A stretch of 64,000 bases of DNA from Nonomuraea dietziae (GCF_014195505.1 NZ_JACIBV010000001.1:3162001-3226000); one strand, 5' to 3'; positions 8,461-17,737 are shown, counted from the first letter of the stretch. The notes: generated by a model not told the origin, from the letters alone. Made by a program: numbers and translations.

Positions 8461-8928
8461 CTACGGCAGCGCGGGCAGCTGGCCGATGGTCTCGTAGGAC
8501 GACAGCTGCGCGATGCGGCGGCTGTGACGGGCCGCGCCGGAGAAGGCGGTGGAGAGGAAGACCTCGACGAACCTGGTCGCCTCCTCCTGGGTGTGCATGC
8601 GCGCGCCCACGCTCACGACGTTGGCGTTGTTGTGCTCGCGCGCCAGCTGCGCCGTCTCCTCGCTCCAGGCCAGGGCGGCGCGGATGCCGCGCACCTTGTT
8701 GGCGGCGATCTGCTCGCCGTTGCCCGAGCCGCCGATGACGATGCCGAGGCTGCCCGGGTCACCCGCGACGCCCTCCGCCGCGCGCAGCACGAAGGCGGGG
8801 TAGTCGTCCTCGGCGTCGTAGACGAACGGACCGCAGTCGGTCACCTCGTGCCCGTGGTCCTTCAACCAGGTGGCAAGGTGGTTCTTCAGCTCATAGCCGG
8901 CATGGTCGGCACCGATGTAGACACGCAC
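8461..8928 (-). CDS. rpiB: Ribose-5-phosphate isomerase B
   Basis: A 155-residue RpiB/LacA-family isomerase interconverting ribose 5-phosphate and ribulose 5-phosphate in the pentose phosphate pathway. The N-terminal MRVYIGADHAGYELK and the GGSGNGEQIAANK loop (about residues 66-79) are diagnostic. The loop carries Glu where many RpiB enzymes have the catalytic Cys, as in the mycobacterial type, in which Glu acts as the base. HNNANVVSVGARM (about 99-111) provides phosphate and substrate contacts. Length is normal. It is divergent from def across about 100 bp. Confidence 0.95.
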   Translation of the reverse strand: MRVYIGADHAGYELKNHLATWLKDHGHEVTDCGPFVYDAEDDYPAFVLRAAEGVAGDPGSLGIVIGGSGNGEQIAANKVRGIRAALAWSEETAQLAREHNNANVVSVGARMHTQEEATRFVEVFLSTAFSGAARHSRRIAQLSSYETIGQLPALP

Positions 8929-9028
8929 CCGTCCAGTCTCTCAGGTTCCGTGGGCGCGTTCGACGGCGGTCCCACGCTAGAGTAAGAGGCTGTTGACCTT
9001 TCCAGTCCTTACAGGAGAAGACGGCCCC

Positions 9029-9517
9029 ATGCGCGAGATCCGGTACATCGGCGACCCAGTGCTGCGCACCCCCGCCGAGCCTGTCGTCGACTTCGACCGC
9101 GAGCTGCGCAAGCTGATCGACGAGATGTTCGAGGCGATGTACGCGGCCGACGGCGTGGGGCTGGCCGGGCCGCAGATCGGCGTGTCACGCAGGCTGTTCG
9201 TCTACGACTGCAGCGGGCGCAAGGGCCACCTGATCAACCCGGTGCTCACCGTTGACGATCCCGAGGTGGTGCTGGACGAGGAGGGCTGCCTGTCGGTCCC
9301 AGGACGCGACACGGGCAGGCCGCTCTACGCGCCCACCCCCAGGGCGGCGGGCGTGCGCATCGAGGGCGTGGACAGGCTCGGCAGGACGGTGCGGCTGAGG
9401 GCCAGGGGCCTGCTGGCACGATGCTTCCAGCACGAGAGCGACCACCTCGACGGCGCGCTCTACGTCGACCGCCTGCCCAAGAGCGAGGCCAGGAAGATTC
9501 TCCAGCGCACCCCGTAG
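9029..9517 (+). CDS. def: Peptide deformylase
   Basis: A 162-residue metalloenzyme that removes the formyl group from nascent N-terminal Met. All three signature motifs are present: GVGLAGPQIGV, EEGCLSVPG (metal-binding Cys) and QHESDHLDG (HExDH, two His ligands and catalytic Glu). I chose ATG 9029 because AGGAG at 9013-9017 lies 11 nt upstream and the protein then begins MREIRYIGDPVLR, the usual start of the family. An in-frame TTG 36 bp upstream lacks a ribosome site. The neighbouring rpiB is divergent; no fmt gene is adjacent. Confidence 0.95.
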   Translation: MREIRYIGDPVLRTPAEPVVDFDRELRKLIDEMFEAMYAADGVGLAGPQIGVSRRLFVYDCSGRKGHLINPVLTVDDPEVVLDEEGCLSVPGRDTGRPLYAPTPRAAGVRIEGVDRLGRTVRLRARGLLARCFQHESDHLDGALYVDRLPKSEARKILQRTP

Positions 9518-9574
9518 ACCGGTGCGGGTCGCCGCCCTCGGCGGCCGGGGAACCGCTGGACGAGCCTGCGGTGC

Positions 9575-10978
9575 TCAGAGCTGGAGGGACTTGATCTCGA
9601 AGTACTCCTCGAGACCGTGCTCGCCCAGCTCTCTGCCGATGCCCGAGTGCTTGTAGCCGCCGAAGGGCGCCTGCGGGTTGAACTGGCCTCCGTTGATCGA
9701 GACCTGCCCGGTGCGCAGCCGTCTCGCCACCGCGACCGCCCGCTCCTGCGTGCCGGCCCACACGGCGCCCGCCAGCCCGTAGCGGGTGCCGTCGGCGATC
9801 TGCACCGCCTGCTCCTCGCTGGTGTAGGGGATGATCGACAGGACCGGCCCGAAGATCTCCTCCTGCTCGATCGTCATGCCGGGCTCCACGCCCGCGAAGA
9901 TCGTGGGCTCGATGAAGTAGCCGCGCTCGGTCGAAGGCTCGGTGCCGCCGATGATGAGGCGCGCCCCCTCCTCCTGCCCGGTGTTGATGTAGCGGACCAC
10001 CCTGTCCCGCTGCGCGGCCGAGACGAGCGGGCCCAGCCTGGTCGCCTCGTCGAAGGGGTCGCCGATGGTGTACTTGCGGGCCGCCTCGACCGCCATGCCG
10101 ACCGCCTTGTCGTACTGGTCGCGGTGGACGATCATCCGCGACCAGGCCGAGCAGGTCTGGCCCGAGTTGACGAAGGCGTTGGCGACGCCCGCCTTCACCG
10201 CGCTCGCGAGGTCGGCGTCGGGCAGGATGAGGTTGGCCGACTTGCCGCCCAGCTCGAGCGCGACGCGCTTGACGCTCTCGGCGGCCAGGGCGGCGACGCG
10301 CCTGCCCGCCCTGGTCGAGCCGGTGAAGGAGACCATGTCGACCTCGGGGTGGGCGGCGAGCGCCTCGCCGACCACCGGCCCTGCCCCGCTGATCAGGTTG
10401 AACACGCCTCGCGGCAGGCCCACCTCGTGGAAGATCTCGGCCAGTTCGTAGGCGGCCAGCGGCGCGACCTCGCTGGGCTTGAGCACGACCGTGCACCCCG
10501 CGGCGAGCGCGGGAGCGACCTTGCAGATGATCTGGTGCAGCGGGTAGTTCCACGGCGTGATCGCGGCGACCACCCCCGCGGGCTCCTTCACCACGACGGA
10601 GTTGCCGACCCTGGCCTCGCGCGGGTGGGACTCGGCCAGCTGCGCGTAGGAGGCGAGCACCCCCGCGGGCATGAGCGTCTGCACCTTGAGCGCGAAGCCG
10701 TACGGCGCGCCCATGTCGGTCGCGATCGTCCTCGCGACGCTCTCGGCCCGCTCCTTCAGCAGGTCGGCGGCGGCGGCCAGCAGCTTGCTCCGCTCGGCGG
10801 GGGCCGTGGCCGCCCACGCGGGGAAGGCGGCGCGGGCGAACAGCACCGCCGCCTCTGCGTCATCGGGGGCTCCGGCAGGAACTCGGTCGATCGTCTCCTC
10901 GGTGGCCGGGTTGACGACGTCGATTCCCTCGCCCGAGACCGAGGCGGTCCACGCCCCGTTGATATAGAGATGACGCAT
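9575..10978 (-). CDS. NAD(P)-dependent aldehyde dehydrogenase
   Basis: A 467-residue ALDH-superfamily enzyme that oxidises an aldehyde to its acid. Visible landmarks are TPWNYPL (about 140), the cofactor-binding KPSEVAPLAA, FTGSTRAG, the general-base Glu in LELGGKSANLI, and the catalytic Cys in NSGQTCSAWSRM (about 280). EEIFGPVLSIIPY and NPQAPFGGYKHSGIGRE complete the pattern. The gene appears monocistronic and gives no substrate clue. ATG 10978 (MRHLYINGAW) is preferred over the ATG three codons upstream because AAGGATGGGG sits 3-12 nt before it. It converges with def; the gap to the DsbA-like gene (about 206 bp) holds only a hairpin. Confidence 0.93.
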   Translation of the reverse strand: MRHLYINGAWTASVSGEGIDVVNPATEETIDRVPAGAPDDAEAAVLFARAAFPAWAATAPAERSKLLAAAADLLKERAESVARTIATDMGAPYGFALKVQTLMPAGVLASYAQLAESHPREARVGNSVVVKEPAGVVAAITPWNYPLHQIICKVAPALAAGCTVVLKPSEVAPLAAYELAEIFHEVGLPRGVFNLISGAGPVVGEALAAHPEVDMVSFTGSTRAGRRVAALAAESVKRVALELGGKSANLILPDADLASAVKAGVANAFVNSGQTCSAWSRMIVHRDQYDKAVGMAVEAARKYTIGDPFDEATRLGPLVSAAQRDRVVRYINTGQEEGARLIIGGTEPSTERGYFIEPTIFAGVEPGMTIEQEEIFGPVLSIIPYTSEEQAVQIADGTRYGLAGAVWAGTQERAVAVARRLRTGQVSINGGQFNPQAPFGGYKHSGIGRELGEHGLEEYFEIKSLQL

Positions 10979-11141
10979 GGTCCCCATCCTTGCGCGTCGA
11001 AGGTCACAAAGCGAGTGGTCGGCGCGTCACGCGGGGTGCCTGCGCCACCGCCCGCCCCTCTGTCGCCTCCCCAAGAGGGTACGGCGAAGCGCCGCGGTTA
11101 GGGGGAGATGTCCGAGATCGCGGCCTTGGGGGCCATGGGGC

Positions 11142-11170
11142 CGATCGCCCCGGGGAGCCCAGGGCGATCG
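11142..11170 (-). terminator. Hairpin downstream of the DsbA-like gene
   Basis: CGATCGCCC at 11142-11150 pairs perfectly with GGGCGATCG at 11162-11170 over an 11-nt loop, 15 bp after the stop of the minus-strand DsbA-like gene. It is probably its terminator. The remainder of 10979-11184 holds no convincing gene. Confidence 0.5.
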
Positions 11171-11184
11171 CCATGCGCAGGGGG

Positions 11185-11805
11185 TCAGTCGAAGACGGGG
11201 CGGCGGGTGCGCGAGCGCTTGAGCTCGAAGAAATCGTCGAAGGCCGCCACGGTGCGCACGCCGTCCCAGAGACGGCCCGCGTCCTCTCCCCTGGGGATCC
11301 TGGTCAGGACGGGGCCGAAGAAGGCGACGCCCTCGACCTGGATCACCGGGGTGCCGACCTCCTGGCCGACCAGGTCGATGCCGCGCGTGTGCGACTCCCT
11401 GACGGCCTCGTCGTAGTCGGTGGAGTCCATGGCGTCGGCCAGCTCCCTGTCGAGGCCGGCGGCCACCAGGGCGTCGCCGATCGTGTCCCTGAGCGTGGGG
11501 CCCTCCTTGGGCCTGCCCTCGTTGTGGAAGCGGGTGCCGAGCTCGGTGTAGAGCGGGCCGACGACGTGCTCGCCGTACTTGTCGGCCGCCGCGGCGACGA
11601 CCCGCACGGGGCCGATCGCGGCGGCCAGCATCTCGCGGTAGGAGTCGGGGATCTCCTTGTCCTCGTTGAGGACGGTCAAGCTCATGATGTGCCAGCGGGG
11701 TTCGATCTGGCGCACCTGCTCGACCTCCACCAACCAGCGCGAGGTGATCCAGGCGAAGGGACAGAAGGGGTCGAACCAGAGATCTACGGGGGTTCGTTCG
11801 GCCAT
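11185..11805 (-). CDS. DsbA-like thiol oxidoreductase (mycothiol-dependent nitroreductase type) with CPFA motif
   Basis: A 206-residue thioredoxin-fold protein of the DsbA/HCCA-isomerase group. It opens DLWFDPFCPFAWITSRWL, the same context as the actinobacterial mycothiol-dependent reductases of the Rv2466c type, which normally carry CPWC. Here the second Cys is Ala (C17-P-F-A), so only a monothiol mechanism via a mixed disulfide with mycothiol is possible. GTPVIQVEGVAFFGP contains the cis-Pro loop (about residues 152-166). ATG 11805 is chosen because GAGGGA lies 9 nt upstream. It is divergent from pepN across about 140 bp. A reductase of low-molecular-weight-thiol adducts or of nitro compounds is the inferred role. 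Confidence 0.85.
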   Translation of the reverse strand: MAERTPVDLWFDPFCPFAWITSRWLVEVEQVRQIEPRWHIMSLTVLNEDKEIPDSYREMLAAAIGPVRVVAAAADKYGEHVVGPLYTELGTRFHNEGRPKEGPTLRDTIGDALVAAGLDRELADAMDSTDYDEAVRESHTRGIDLVGQEVGTPVIQVEGVAFFGPVLTRIPRGEDAGRLWDGVRTVAAFDDFFELKRSRTRRPVFD

Positions 11806-11945
11806 GGGTGCGGTTCCCTCGTTCGTGACGACCTGCCCTGGCAATAACCTGGGCCCTCGGCCATAACCTGAGTGACAGTCAGGACTATTCCTGGCATGGC
11901 AGGATTCAGACAAAACCCCAATGATGTGGTGAAGAGGAGCGGATC

Positions 11946-14507
11946 TTGGCAGGCAACCTGACCCGTGACGAAGCTCGCGAGCGGGCCCGGCTGTTGAAGG
12001 TCGAGTCGTACGACGTCAAACTCGACCTGACGGAGGGTGAGGAGCGGTTCGAGAGTGTCACGACCGTTCGCTTCTCCGCCGCGGAGCCCGGCGCGACGAC
12101 GTTCATCGACCTGCACGGCGCGCGCGTGCGCTCGGTGGAGCTGAACGGGGTCGCGCTCGACGTGGCCGCCTATGACGAGGACAAGGGCAGGTTCCCCCTG
12201 CCGGGGCTGGCGGCGGAGAACGAACTGGTCGTCGACGCCGACTGCGCCTACATGCGCACGGGCGAGGGCCTGCACAGGTTCGTCGACCCCGAGGACCAGA
12301 AGGTCTACCTGCACACGCAGTTCGAGACGGCCGACGCCCACCGGATGTACGCCTGTTTCGACCAGCCCGACCTGAAGGCGACCTTCGAGCTGACCGTGAT
12401 CGCGCCGGCCGACTGGGAGGTCGTCTCCAACGCCGCCGCCGACGCGGTGGAGGAGCTGGCGGGCCACCAGGGCCGCCACGGCGTGATGCAGGCGGCCAGG
12501 CGCCACCACTTCGCGCCCACCGCGCCCATCTCGACCTACATCACCGCGCTGGTGGCCGGCGGCTACCACAAGGTGACCTCCGAGCACGACGGCATCCCGC
12601 TGGGCATCTACTGCCGCGCCTCGCTGGCCGAGCACCTCGACGCCGACAACATCTTCGAGCTCACCCGCCAGGGCTTCGACTTCTTCCATAAGGTGTTCGG
12701 GGTCCGCTACCCGTTCGGCAAGTACGACCAGCTGTTCGTGCCGGAGTTCAACGCCGGCGCGATGGAGAACGCGGGCTGCGTGACCTTCCTGGAGGACTAC
12801 GTCTTCCGCTCCAGGGTCACCGACGCCATGGTCGAGCGCCGCGCCGAGACCATCCTGCACGAGATGGCGCACATGTGGTTCGGCGACCTGGTCACCATGC
12901 GCTGGTGGGACGACCTGTGGCTGAACGAGTCGTTCGCCACCTACGCCTCCGTGCTGTGCCAGGCCGAGGCCACCCGCTGGGGCAAGGGCGCGTGGACCAC
13001 GTTCGCGAACGTGGAGAAGGCGTGGGCCTACCGGCAGGACCAGCTGCCCTCCACCCACCCGATCGCCGCCGACATCCCCGACATGCAGGCGGTCGAGGTC
13101 AACTTCGACGGCATCACCTACGCCAAGGGCGCCTCGGTGCTCAAGCAGCTGGTGGCCTACGTCGGCCTGGACAACTTCCTGGCGGGCGTGCGCGACTACT
13201 TCAACGAGCACGCCTGGGGCAACACCGAGCTCAAGGACCTGCTCACCGCGCTGGAGCGCACCAGCGGCCGCGACCTGTCGTCCTGGTCGAAGGAGTGGCT
13301 GGAGACCTCGTGGGTCAACACGCTGCGCCCGTCCTTCACCGTCGACGCCGAGGGCCGCTTCGAGAGCTTCGAGGTGCTGCAGGAGGCTCCCGCCGAGTAC
13401 CCGACGCTGCGTTCGCACCGCGTCGCCATCGGCCTGTACTCCCTGGCCGACGGCGCGCTGACCAGGACCAAGCGGGTCGAGCTCGACGTGGTGGGCGCCC
13501 GTACGGCCGTGGCCGAGCTGGTCGGCGAGACCCAGCCCGACCTCGTGCTGATCAACGACGACGACCTGACCTACGCGAAGGTCCGCCTGGACGAGCGCTC
13601 GCTGGCCACGCTGGTGGAAGGCGGCATCTCGCAGTTCACCGAGTCGCTGCCGCGCGCCCTGTCCTGGTCGGCGGCGTGGGACATGACCCGTGACGCCGAG
13701 ATGGCCACCCGCGACTACGTGCAGCTGGTCATCTCCGGCATCGAGACCGTCAAGGACATCACGGTCGTGCAGACCGTGCTGCGCCAGGCGCGCCAGGCCG
13801 TGCAGCAGTACGCGGACCCCGCGTGGCGGGCCGAGGGCCTGGCCCAGCTGGCCGCCGCGCTGAAGTCGTGGATCGGCGCCGCCGAGGCGGGCTCGGACCA
13901 CCAGCTCGCCTACGTCAACGCCTTCTGCGCGGTGGCCACCTCCCCCGAGGACCTCGCCTTCGTCAAGGGCATCCTCGACGGCGTCTCGGCGCCGGAGGGG
14001 CTGGCCGTCGACGCCGACCTGCGCTGGACGCTGACCCACGCGCTGGTCTCCGGCGGGGTGCTCGGCGCCGCCGACATCGACGCCGAGCTCAAGCGCGACG
14101 CGACCGCCTCGGGCGAGCGTTCGGCCGCGCTGTGCAGGGCCGCCATCCCCACCGCCGAGGCCAAGGCGGAGGCGTGGGCGGCGATCACCGGCGGCAAGCT
14201 GGCCAACGCCATCTTCCGCACGACGATCGCCGGGTTCCAGGACCCTCACCACGTCGAGCTGCTCAGGCCGTACAAGGAGAAGTACTTCTCCGAGGTCGGG
14301 CGCGTCTACGAGGAGTGGACGTTCGACATGGCGCAGAGCTTCGCGGTGGGCTGCTTCCCCGCGCTGCTCATCGAGGAGGAGACGGTGCGGGCTGCCGAGG
14401 AGTATCTCGCGGCCTCCGGCGCCCCGCAGGCGCTGCGCAGGATGGTCCTGGAGGGCGCCGACGGCGTGAGCCGCGCGCTGCGCGCCCGCGCCAAGGACGC
14501 TTCCTGA
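11946..14507 (+). CDS. pepN: Aminopeptidase N (M1 family)
   Basis: An 853-residue M1 zinc aminopeptidase releasing N-terminal amino acids from peptides. The substrate-anchoring GAMENAG loop is at about residue 269. The zinc motif HEMAHMWFGDL and the third ligand Glu in WLNESFA follow (about 305-334). The C-terminal half is the ERAP1-like helical domain of actinobacterial PepN. The start is TTG 11946, preceded by AGGAG 7-8 nt upstream; the N-terminus AGNLTRDEARERARLLKVES is the usual beginning of the actinobacterial enzymes. It is monocistronic, closed by a strong terminator, and cytosolic (no signal peptide). Confidence 0.96.
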   Translation: MAGNLTRDEARERARLLKVESYDVKLDLTEGEERFESVTTVRFSAAEPGATTFIDLHGARVRSVELNGVALDVAAYDEDKGRFPLPGLAAENELVVDADCAYMRTGEGLHRFVDPEDQKVYLHTQFETADAHRMYACFDQPDLKATFELTVIAPADWEVVSNAAADAVEELAGHQGRHGVMQAARRHHFAPTAPISTYITALVAGGYHKVTSEHDGIPLGIYCRASLAEHLDADNIFELTRQGFDFFHKVFGVRYPFGKYDQLFVPEFNAGAMENAGCVTFLEDYVFRSRVTDAMVERRAETILHEMAHMWFGDLVTMRWWDDLWLNESFATYASVLCQAEATRWGKGAWTTFANVEKAWAYRQDQLPSTHPIAADIPDMQAVEVNFDGITYAKGASVLKQLVAYVGLDNFLAGVRDYFNEHAWGNTELKDLLTALERTSGRDLSSWSKEWLETSWVNTLRPSFTVDAEGRFESFEVLQEAPAEYPTLRSHRVAIGLYSLADGALTRTKRVELDVVGARTAVAELVGETQPDLVLINDDDLTYAKVRLDERSLATLVEGGISQFTESLPRALSWSAAWDMTRDAEMATRDYVQLVISGIETVKDITVVQTVLRQARQAVQQYADPAWRAEGLAQLAAALKSWIGAAEAGSDHQLAYVNAFCAVATSPEDLAFVKGILDGVSAPEGLAVDADLRWTLTHALVSGGVLGAADIDAELKRDATASGERSAALCRAAIPTAEAKAEAWAAITGGKLANAIFRTTIAGFQDPHHVELLRPYKEKYFSEVGRVYEEWTFDMAQSFAVGCFPALLIEEETVRAAEEYLAASGAPQALRRMVLEGADGVSRALRARAKDAS

Positions 14508-14519
14508 GTTAGTTCGCGG

Positions 14520-14560
14520 CAAGGCCCCCACCCGGCTCCGGGTGGGGGCCTTGTTTGGTT
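14520..14560 (+). terminator. Strong rho-independent terminator of pepN
   Basis: A perfect stem of about 15 bp (14520-14534 with 14539-14553) containing AAGGCCCCCACCCG and its complement, with a 4-nt loop, followed by TTTGGTTT. It lies 13 bp after the pepN stop and insulates pepN from the sugar locus. Confidence 0.9.
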
Positions 14561-14619
14561 TCAGGACGGTTTCGAACTCTTGACACCGAGACGGACGGGG
14601 TCCCATATTTTCACCACTA

Positions 14620-14639
14620 ACTTTATTTCTGAAGAAAGT
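14620..14639. promoter_or_regulatory. Imperfect inverted repeat before the ROK gene, candidate operator
   Basis: ACTTTATTTCTGAAGAAAGT is an A/T-rich imperfect dyad (outer arms ACTTT/AAAGT) 11 bp before the ROK-gene ATG. It stands out in GC-rich DNA. ROK repressors commonly autoregulate through A/T-rich dyads, so this is the likely control site for the sugar operon. Confidence 0.45.
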
Positions 14640-14650
14640 CCGGTCCCTGT

Positions 14651-15907
14651 ATGGCAGGCAGTGATCGCGGCGACCTGACCAGGACGGCGATACTCGCTCT
14701 CCTCGGGACGGTCGGTCCGCTCAGCCGTACCGAAATCGCCAGAGAGCTCGACCTCAGCCCCGCCTCCGTCACGCAGGTGACCCGCGAGCTGATGGGCCAC
14801 GGCATGCTGGAGGAGCTCGATCTGAAGCCCTCGCGCGGCGGCCGTCCCGCTCAGCGGCTCGGCCTGGTGGGCAGCGCGGGGCGCGCCCTCGGGGTGAAGG
14901 TGACGGCCGACCACCTGGTGATCGTGGACGTGCGCCTGGACGGCGAGGTGCTCGGCTCGTGGGAGCGGCCCTTCGACCCTTCCTCGCCGCACGCGCTCGA
15001 CGACCTCGTCAGGGCGGTGGCCGATGTGGTCGCCCAGGTCGAGGCGGCTCCCCCGCTTCTCGGCGTCGGCGTGGGCGTGCCTGGCAGCGTGGACGACCAG
15101 GCCGTGGGCACGGTCAACGCGCCCACGCTCGGCTGGCAGGCCATGCCGGTCGGCGAGCGGCTGCGCCGCAGCCTCAGCCTGCCCGTGCTGGTGGAGAACG
15201 ACGTCAACGCCCTGGCCGCGGCCGAGCGCCTGTACGGCAGGGGCCGCACGCACCGCGACTTCCTGGTCCTGACGATCGGGCGGGGCGTCGGCGCCGCCAT
15301 CGTGATGGACGGGCGCGTGTACAGGGGGGCGAGGGGCGGCGCCGGCGAGTTCGGCCACGTGCCCGTCGACCCCTCGGGCCCGATGTGCGGCTGCGGGACG
15401 GCCGGCTGCCTGGAGGCGTTCGTGGGATCGGCAGGCCTGGTGACGGCCGCCAGGTCCAAGGGCCTGCTCGGCGAGGCTCCCGCCTCGGCGGAGGATCCCC
15501 ACTCGGGGGCCGCGACCGGCGACCCGGGAGCCCGCGCGGCCGTGGACGAGCTCGGCAGAGCGGCGGCCGCGGGCGACAGGGCCGCCCAGGACCTCTTCGA
15601 CGAGGCGGGCAGGATCCTCGGGCGCTCCACCGCGGGGCTGATCAACGTGGTCGACCCCGAGGTGGTGGTGATCCTCGGCGAGGGCGTCGCGAACTGGCCG
15701 TTCTGGCAGGTCGGCTTCGACAGGGCGGTGCGCGCCCAGCTCATGCCGGGCCGGCGTGACATCTCCATCGAGGTGGAGAGCTGGGACGAGACGAGCTGGG
15801 CGCAGGGCGCCGCCGCGCTGGTGCTGGCCACGCCGTTCGACGCGGCGGGCGCGGCGGGCGAGCAGGGCAGGCTCGTGCGCGCCAGGCTGATCGGGGCGAC
15901 GCCATGA
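14651..15907 (+). CDS. ROK-family transcriptional repressor of the alpha-glucan locus
   Basis: A 418-residue protein: an N-terminal winged helix (LSRTEIARELDLSPASVTQVTREL, about residues 22-45) fused to a ROK sugar-kinase fold. The kinase-derived part has GVGVGVPGSVD, a DVNALAAAERLYG segment and the zinc motif CGCGTAGCLEAF (about 253-264). Such NagC/XylR-like proteins bind a sugar or sugar phosphate and release DNA. It is first gene of an operon and overlaps the permease gene by ATGA, so it probably controls the importer and glycosidases and its own expression. The inducer is unknown but is likely a product of the encoded GH15/GH31 enzymes. Confidence 0.92.
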   Translation: MAGSDRGDLTRTAILALLGTVGPLSRTEIARELDLSPASVTQVTRELMGHGMLEELDLKPSRGGRPAQRLGLVGSAGRALGVKVTADHLVIVDVRLDGEVLGSWERPFDPSSPHALDDLVRAVADVVAQVEAAPPLLGVGVGVPGSVDDQAVGTVNAPTLGWQAMPVGERLRRSLSLPVLVENDVNALAAAERLYGRGRTHRDFLVLTIGRGVGAAIVMDGRVYRGARGGAGEFGHVPVDPSGPMCGCGTAGCLEAFVGSAGLVTAARSKGLLGEAPASAEDPHSGAATGDPGARAAVDELGRAAAAGDRAAQDLFDEAGRILGRSTAGLINVVDPEVVVILGEGVANWPFWQVGFDRAVRAQLMPGRRDISIEVESWDETSWAQGAAALVLATPFDAAGAAGEQGRLVRARLIGATP

Positions 15908-16836
15908 CGCTCACCGCCGCCCCGCCCAGGACCACGCCCACCTCCGCGCCCAGGCCGCCGCGCCGCAGGCTGCGCTACGCGGGCACGGTCGCGGTCTTCC
16001 TGCTGCCGAGCCTGATCCCCCTGGTGCTGTTCACGCTGGTCCCGATGGCCGGCTCGCTGTGGGTGAGCCTGCACGAGTGGAACCTCATCGAGCCGATGCG
16101 CTGGGTCGGGCTCGACAACTACGGCGAGGTGCTCGCCGACCCCAAGACGCGGGCCGCCTTCCTGCACACGCTCACCTTCATCGCCGGCTACCTGCCGCTG
16201 GTCTACGCCGGAGGGCTCGGCCTGGCGATGCTGCTGAACAGGGCGATGGGAGGGCGCAACATCTTCCGCGCGATCTACTTCCTGCCGGTGATCACCAGCT
16301 GGGTCGTGGTGGCGCTGATGTGGAAGTGGCTGCTCAACCCGGCCAGCGGCATCGTGAACTGGGCGCTCGGACTGCTCGGCGTCGAGGGCCCCGGCTGGTG
16401 GACCGACCCGACGTGGGCGATGCCGTCGATCATCCTCGCCTCGGCGTGGAAGGACCTCGGCTTCGTCATGATCATCCTGCTGGCGGGGCTGCAGGCGATC
16501 CCGAACGAGTACCACGAGGCGGCGCGGGTCGACGGCGCCTCGGCGTGGCAGCGCTTCCGCCGCATCACCCTTCCCCTGCTGTCGCCCTCGACGTTCTTCG
16601 TGGTCGTCATCTCGCTGATCAACGGTTTCCAGGTCTTCGACCAGGTGCACGTCATGACCGGCGGCGGTCCTGGCGGGGCCACCGAGGTCGTGGTCGAGCA
16701 GGTCTACAGGCTCACCTTCCAGTACGGCAGGGCGGGCGCCGCCTCGGCGCTGTCGTGGCTGCTGTTCGCCGTCGTCCTCCTGGTGACGCTGATCCAGGTC
16801 CGTGTCCAGCGCCGGTGGGTGAACTATGGGTACTAA
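15904..16836 (+). CDS. ABC sugar importer permease, MalF type
   Basis: A 310-residue inner-membrane permease of the carbohydrate-uptake-1 class with six predicted transmembrane helices. The EAA loop that contacts the ATPase is EAARVDGASAWQRFRRITLP (about residues 202-221). The 35-residue Pro/Arg-rich N-terminal tail is cytosolic. It overlaps the ROK gene by 4 bp and the next permease gene by 11 bp, indicating translational coupling. No cognate ATPase is encoded in the locus; actinomycetes commonly use one shared MsiK-type ATPase encoded elsewhere. Confidence 0.93.
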   Translation: MTLTAAPPRTTPTSAPRPPRRRLRYAGTVAVFLLPSLIPLVLFTLVPMAGSLWVSLHEWNLIEPMRWVGLDNYGEVLADPKTRAAFLHTLTFIAGYLPLVYAGGLGLAMLLNRAMGGRNIFRAIYFLPVITSWVVVALMWKWLLNPASGIVNWALGLLGVEGPGWWTDPTWAMPSIILASAWKDLGFVMIILLAGLQAIPNEYHEAARVDGASAWQRFRRITLPLLSPSTFFVVVISLINGFQVFDQVHVMTGGGPGGATEVVVEQVYRLTFQYGRAGAASALSWLLFAVVLLVTLIQVRVQRRWVNYGY

Positions 16837-17725
16837 TGGGAAACGTGCAAGTCGGCCTGCCGCTACGGTCCCGGCCACGCACTCAGGGTGGAGCGGCAGG
16901 TTGGCGAGCGCGTTTCCTGTTAGTAAGGCTCTGAAGTACCTGCTGGTCGTCGGCGGCGCGCTGGTGATGCTGTTCCCGTTCGCGTGGGCGGTGATCACCT
17001 CGATCACACCCGGCGGCAGCGTGCTGGCCAGCCCTCCCGACTTCACCCCCGAGGGCGCCAACCTCGGCGCGTACGGCAAGCTGCTCGAGGTCACGCCGTT
17101 CTGGCGGATCCTGCTCAACAGCGCGTGGATCGGCGCGGCCTCCACCATCCTGCAGCTCGTCACGAGCGCGATGGCCGCCTACGCCTTCGCCAGGCTGCCC
17201 TTCCCCGGCAGGGGCGCGCTGTTCGCCGTCTACCTAGCGACGCTGATGGTGCCGCTGCAGGTGCTGATCGTGCCGCTGTTCATCGAGATGCGGACCTTCA
17301 ACCTCATCGACACCTACTTCGCGGTGCTCGCCCCCACCATCGCCTCGGCGTTCGGGGTCTTCCTGCTGCGGCAGGCGATCGCGCAGGTGCCGAAGGAGTT
17401 CGACGAGGCGGCGGTGCTGGACGGCGCCGGACATTTCAGAATTTTTGCGCTCATTGTGGTGCCCCTGATCAGGCCCGCTCTGGCGACCTTCGCCATCTTC
17501 GGCTTCATGGCCAGCTGGAACAGCTACCTGTGGCCGCTGGTGATCATCAAGTCGCCCGAGTTCATGACGCTCCCGCTCGGCCTGGCCGAACTGCACGGCC
17601 GCTTCACCACCGAGTGGAACGTCGTCATGGCCGGCTCGGTGGTCAGCGTGGTGCCCATCCTCATCCTCTATCTCTTCGCGCAGAAGCACGTCATCGCCTC
17701 AGTCGCCCAGTCCGGGCTCAAGTAA
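16826..17725 (+). CDS. ABC sugar importer permease, MalG type
   Basis: A 299-residue second permease subunit of the importer, with six transmembrane helices. The EAA loop is EAAVLDGAGHFRIFALIVVP (about residues 192-211), where the final helix-turn contacts the ATPase. The ATG at 16826 overlaps the end of the first permease gene. A short A/T-rich stretch at about 17440-17460 (ACATTTCAGAATTTTTGCGC) is unusual for this GC-rich coding sequence but keeps the frame. The binding-protein gene follows after 12 bp. Confidence 0.93.
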   Translation: MGTNGKRASRPAATVPATHSGWSGRLASAFPVSKALKYLLVVGGALVMLFPFAWAVITSITPGGSVLASPPDFTPEGANLGAYGKLLEVTPFWRILLNSAWIGAASTILQLVTSAMAAYAFARLPFPGRGALFAVYLATLMVPLQVLIVPLFIEMRTFNLIDTYFAVLAPTIASAFGVFLLRQAIAQVPKEFDEAAVLDGAGHFRIFALIVVPLIRPALATFAIFGFMASWNSYLWPLVIIKSPEFMTLPLGLAELHGRFTTEWNVVMAGSVVSVVPILILYLFAQKHVIASVAQSGLK

Positions 17726-17737
17726 AGGATCACCCCC

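Noticed and set aside
11784-14606. A 940-codon open frame antisense to pepN
   Set aside because: pepN has intact M1 motifs, SD and terminator. The antisense product is low-complexity and has no domain.
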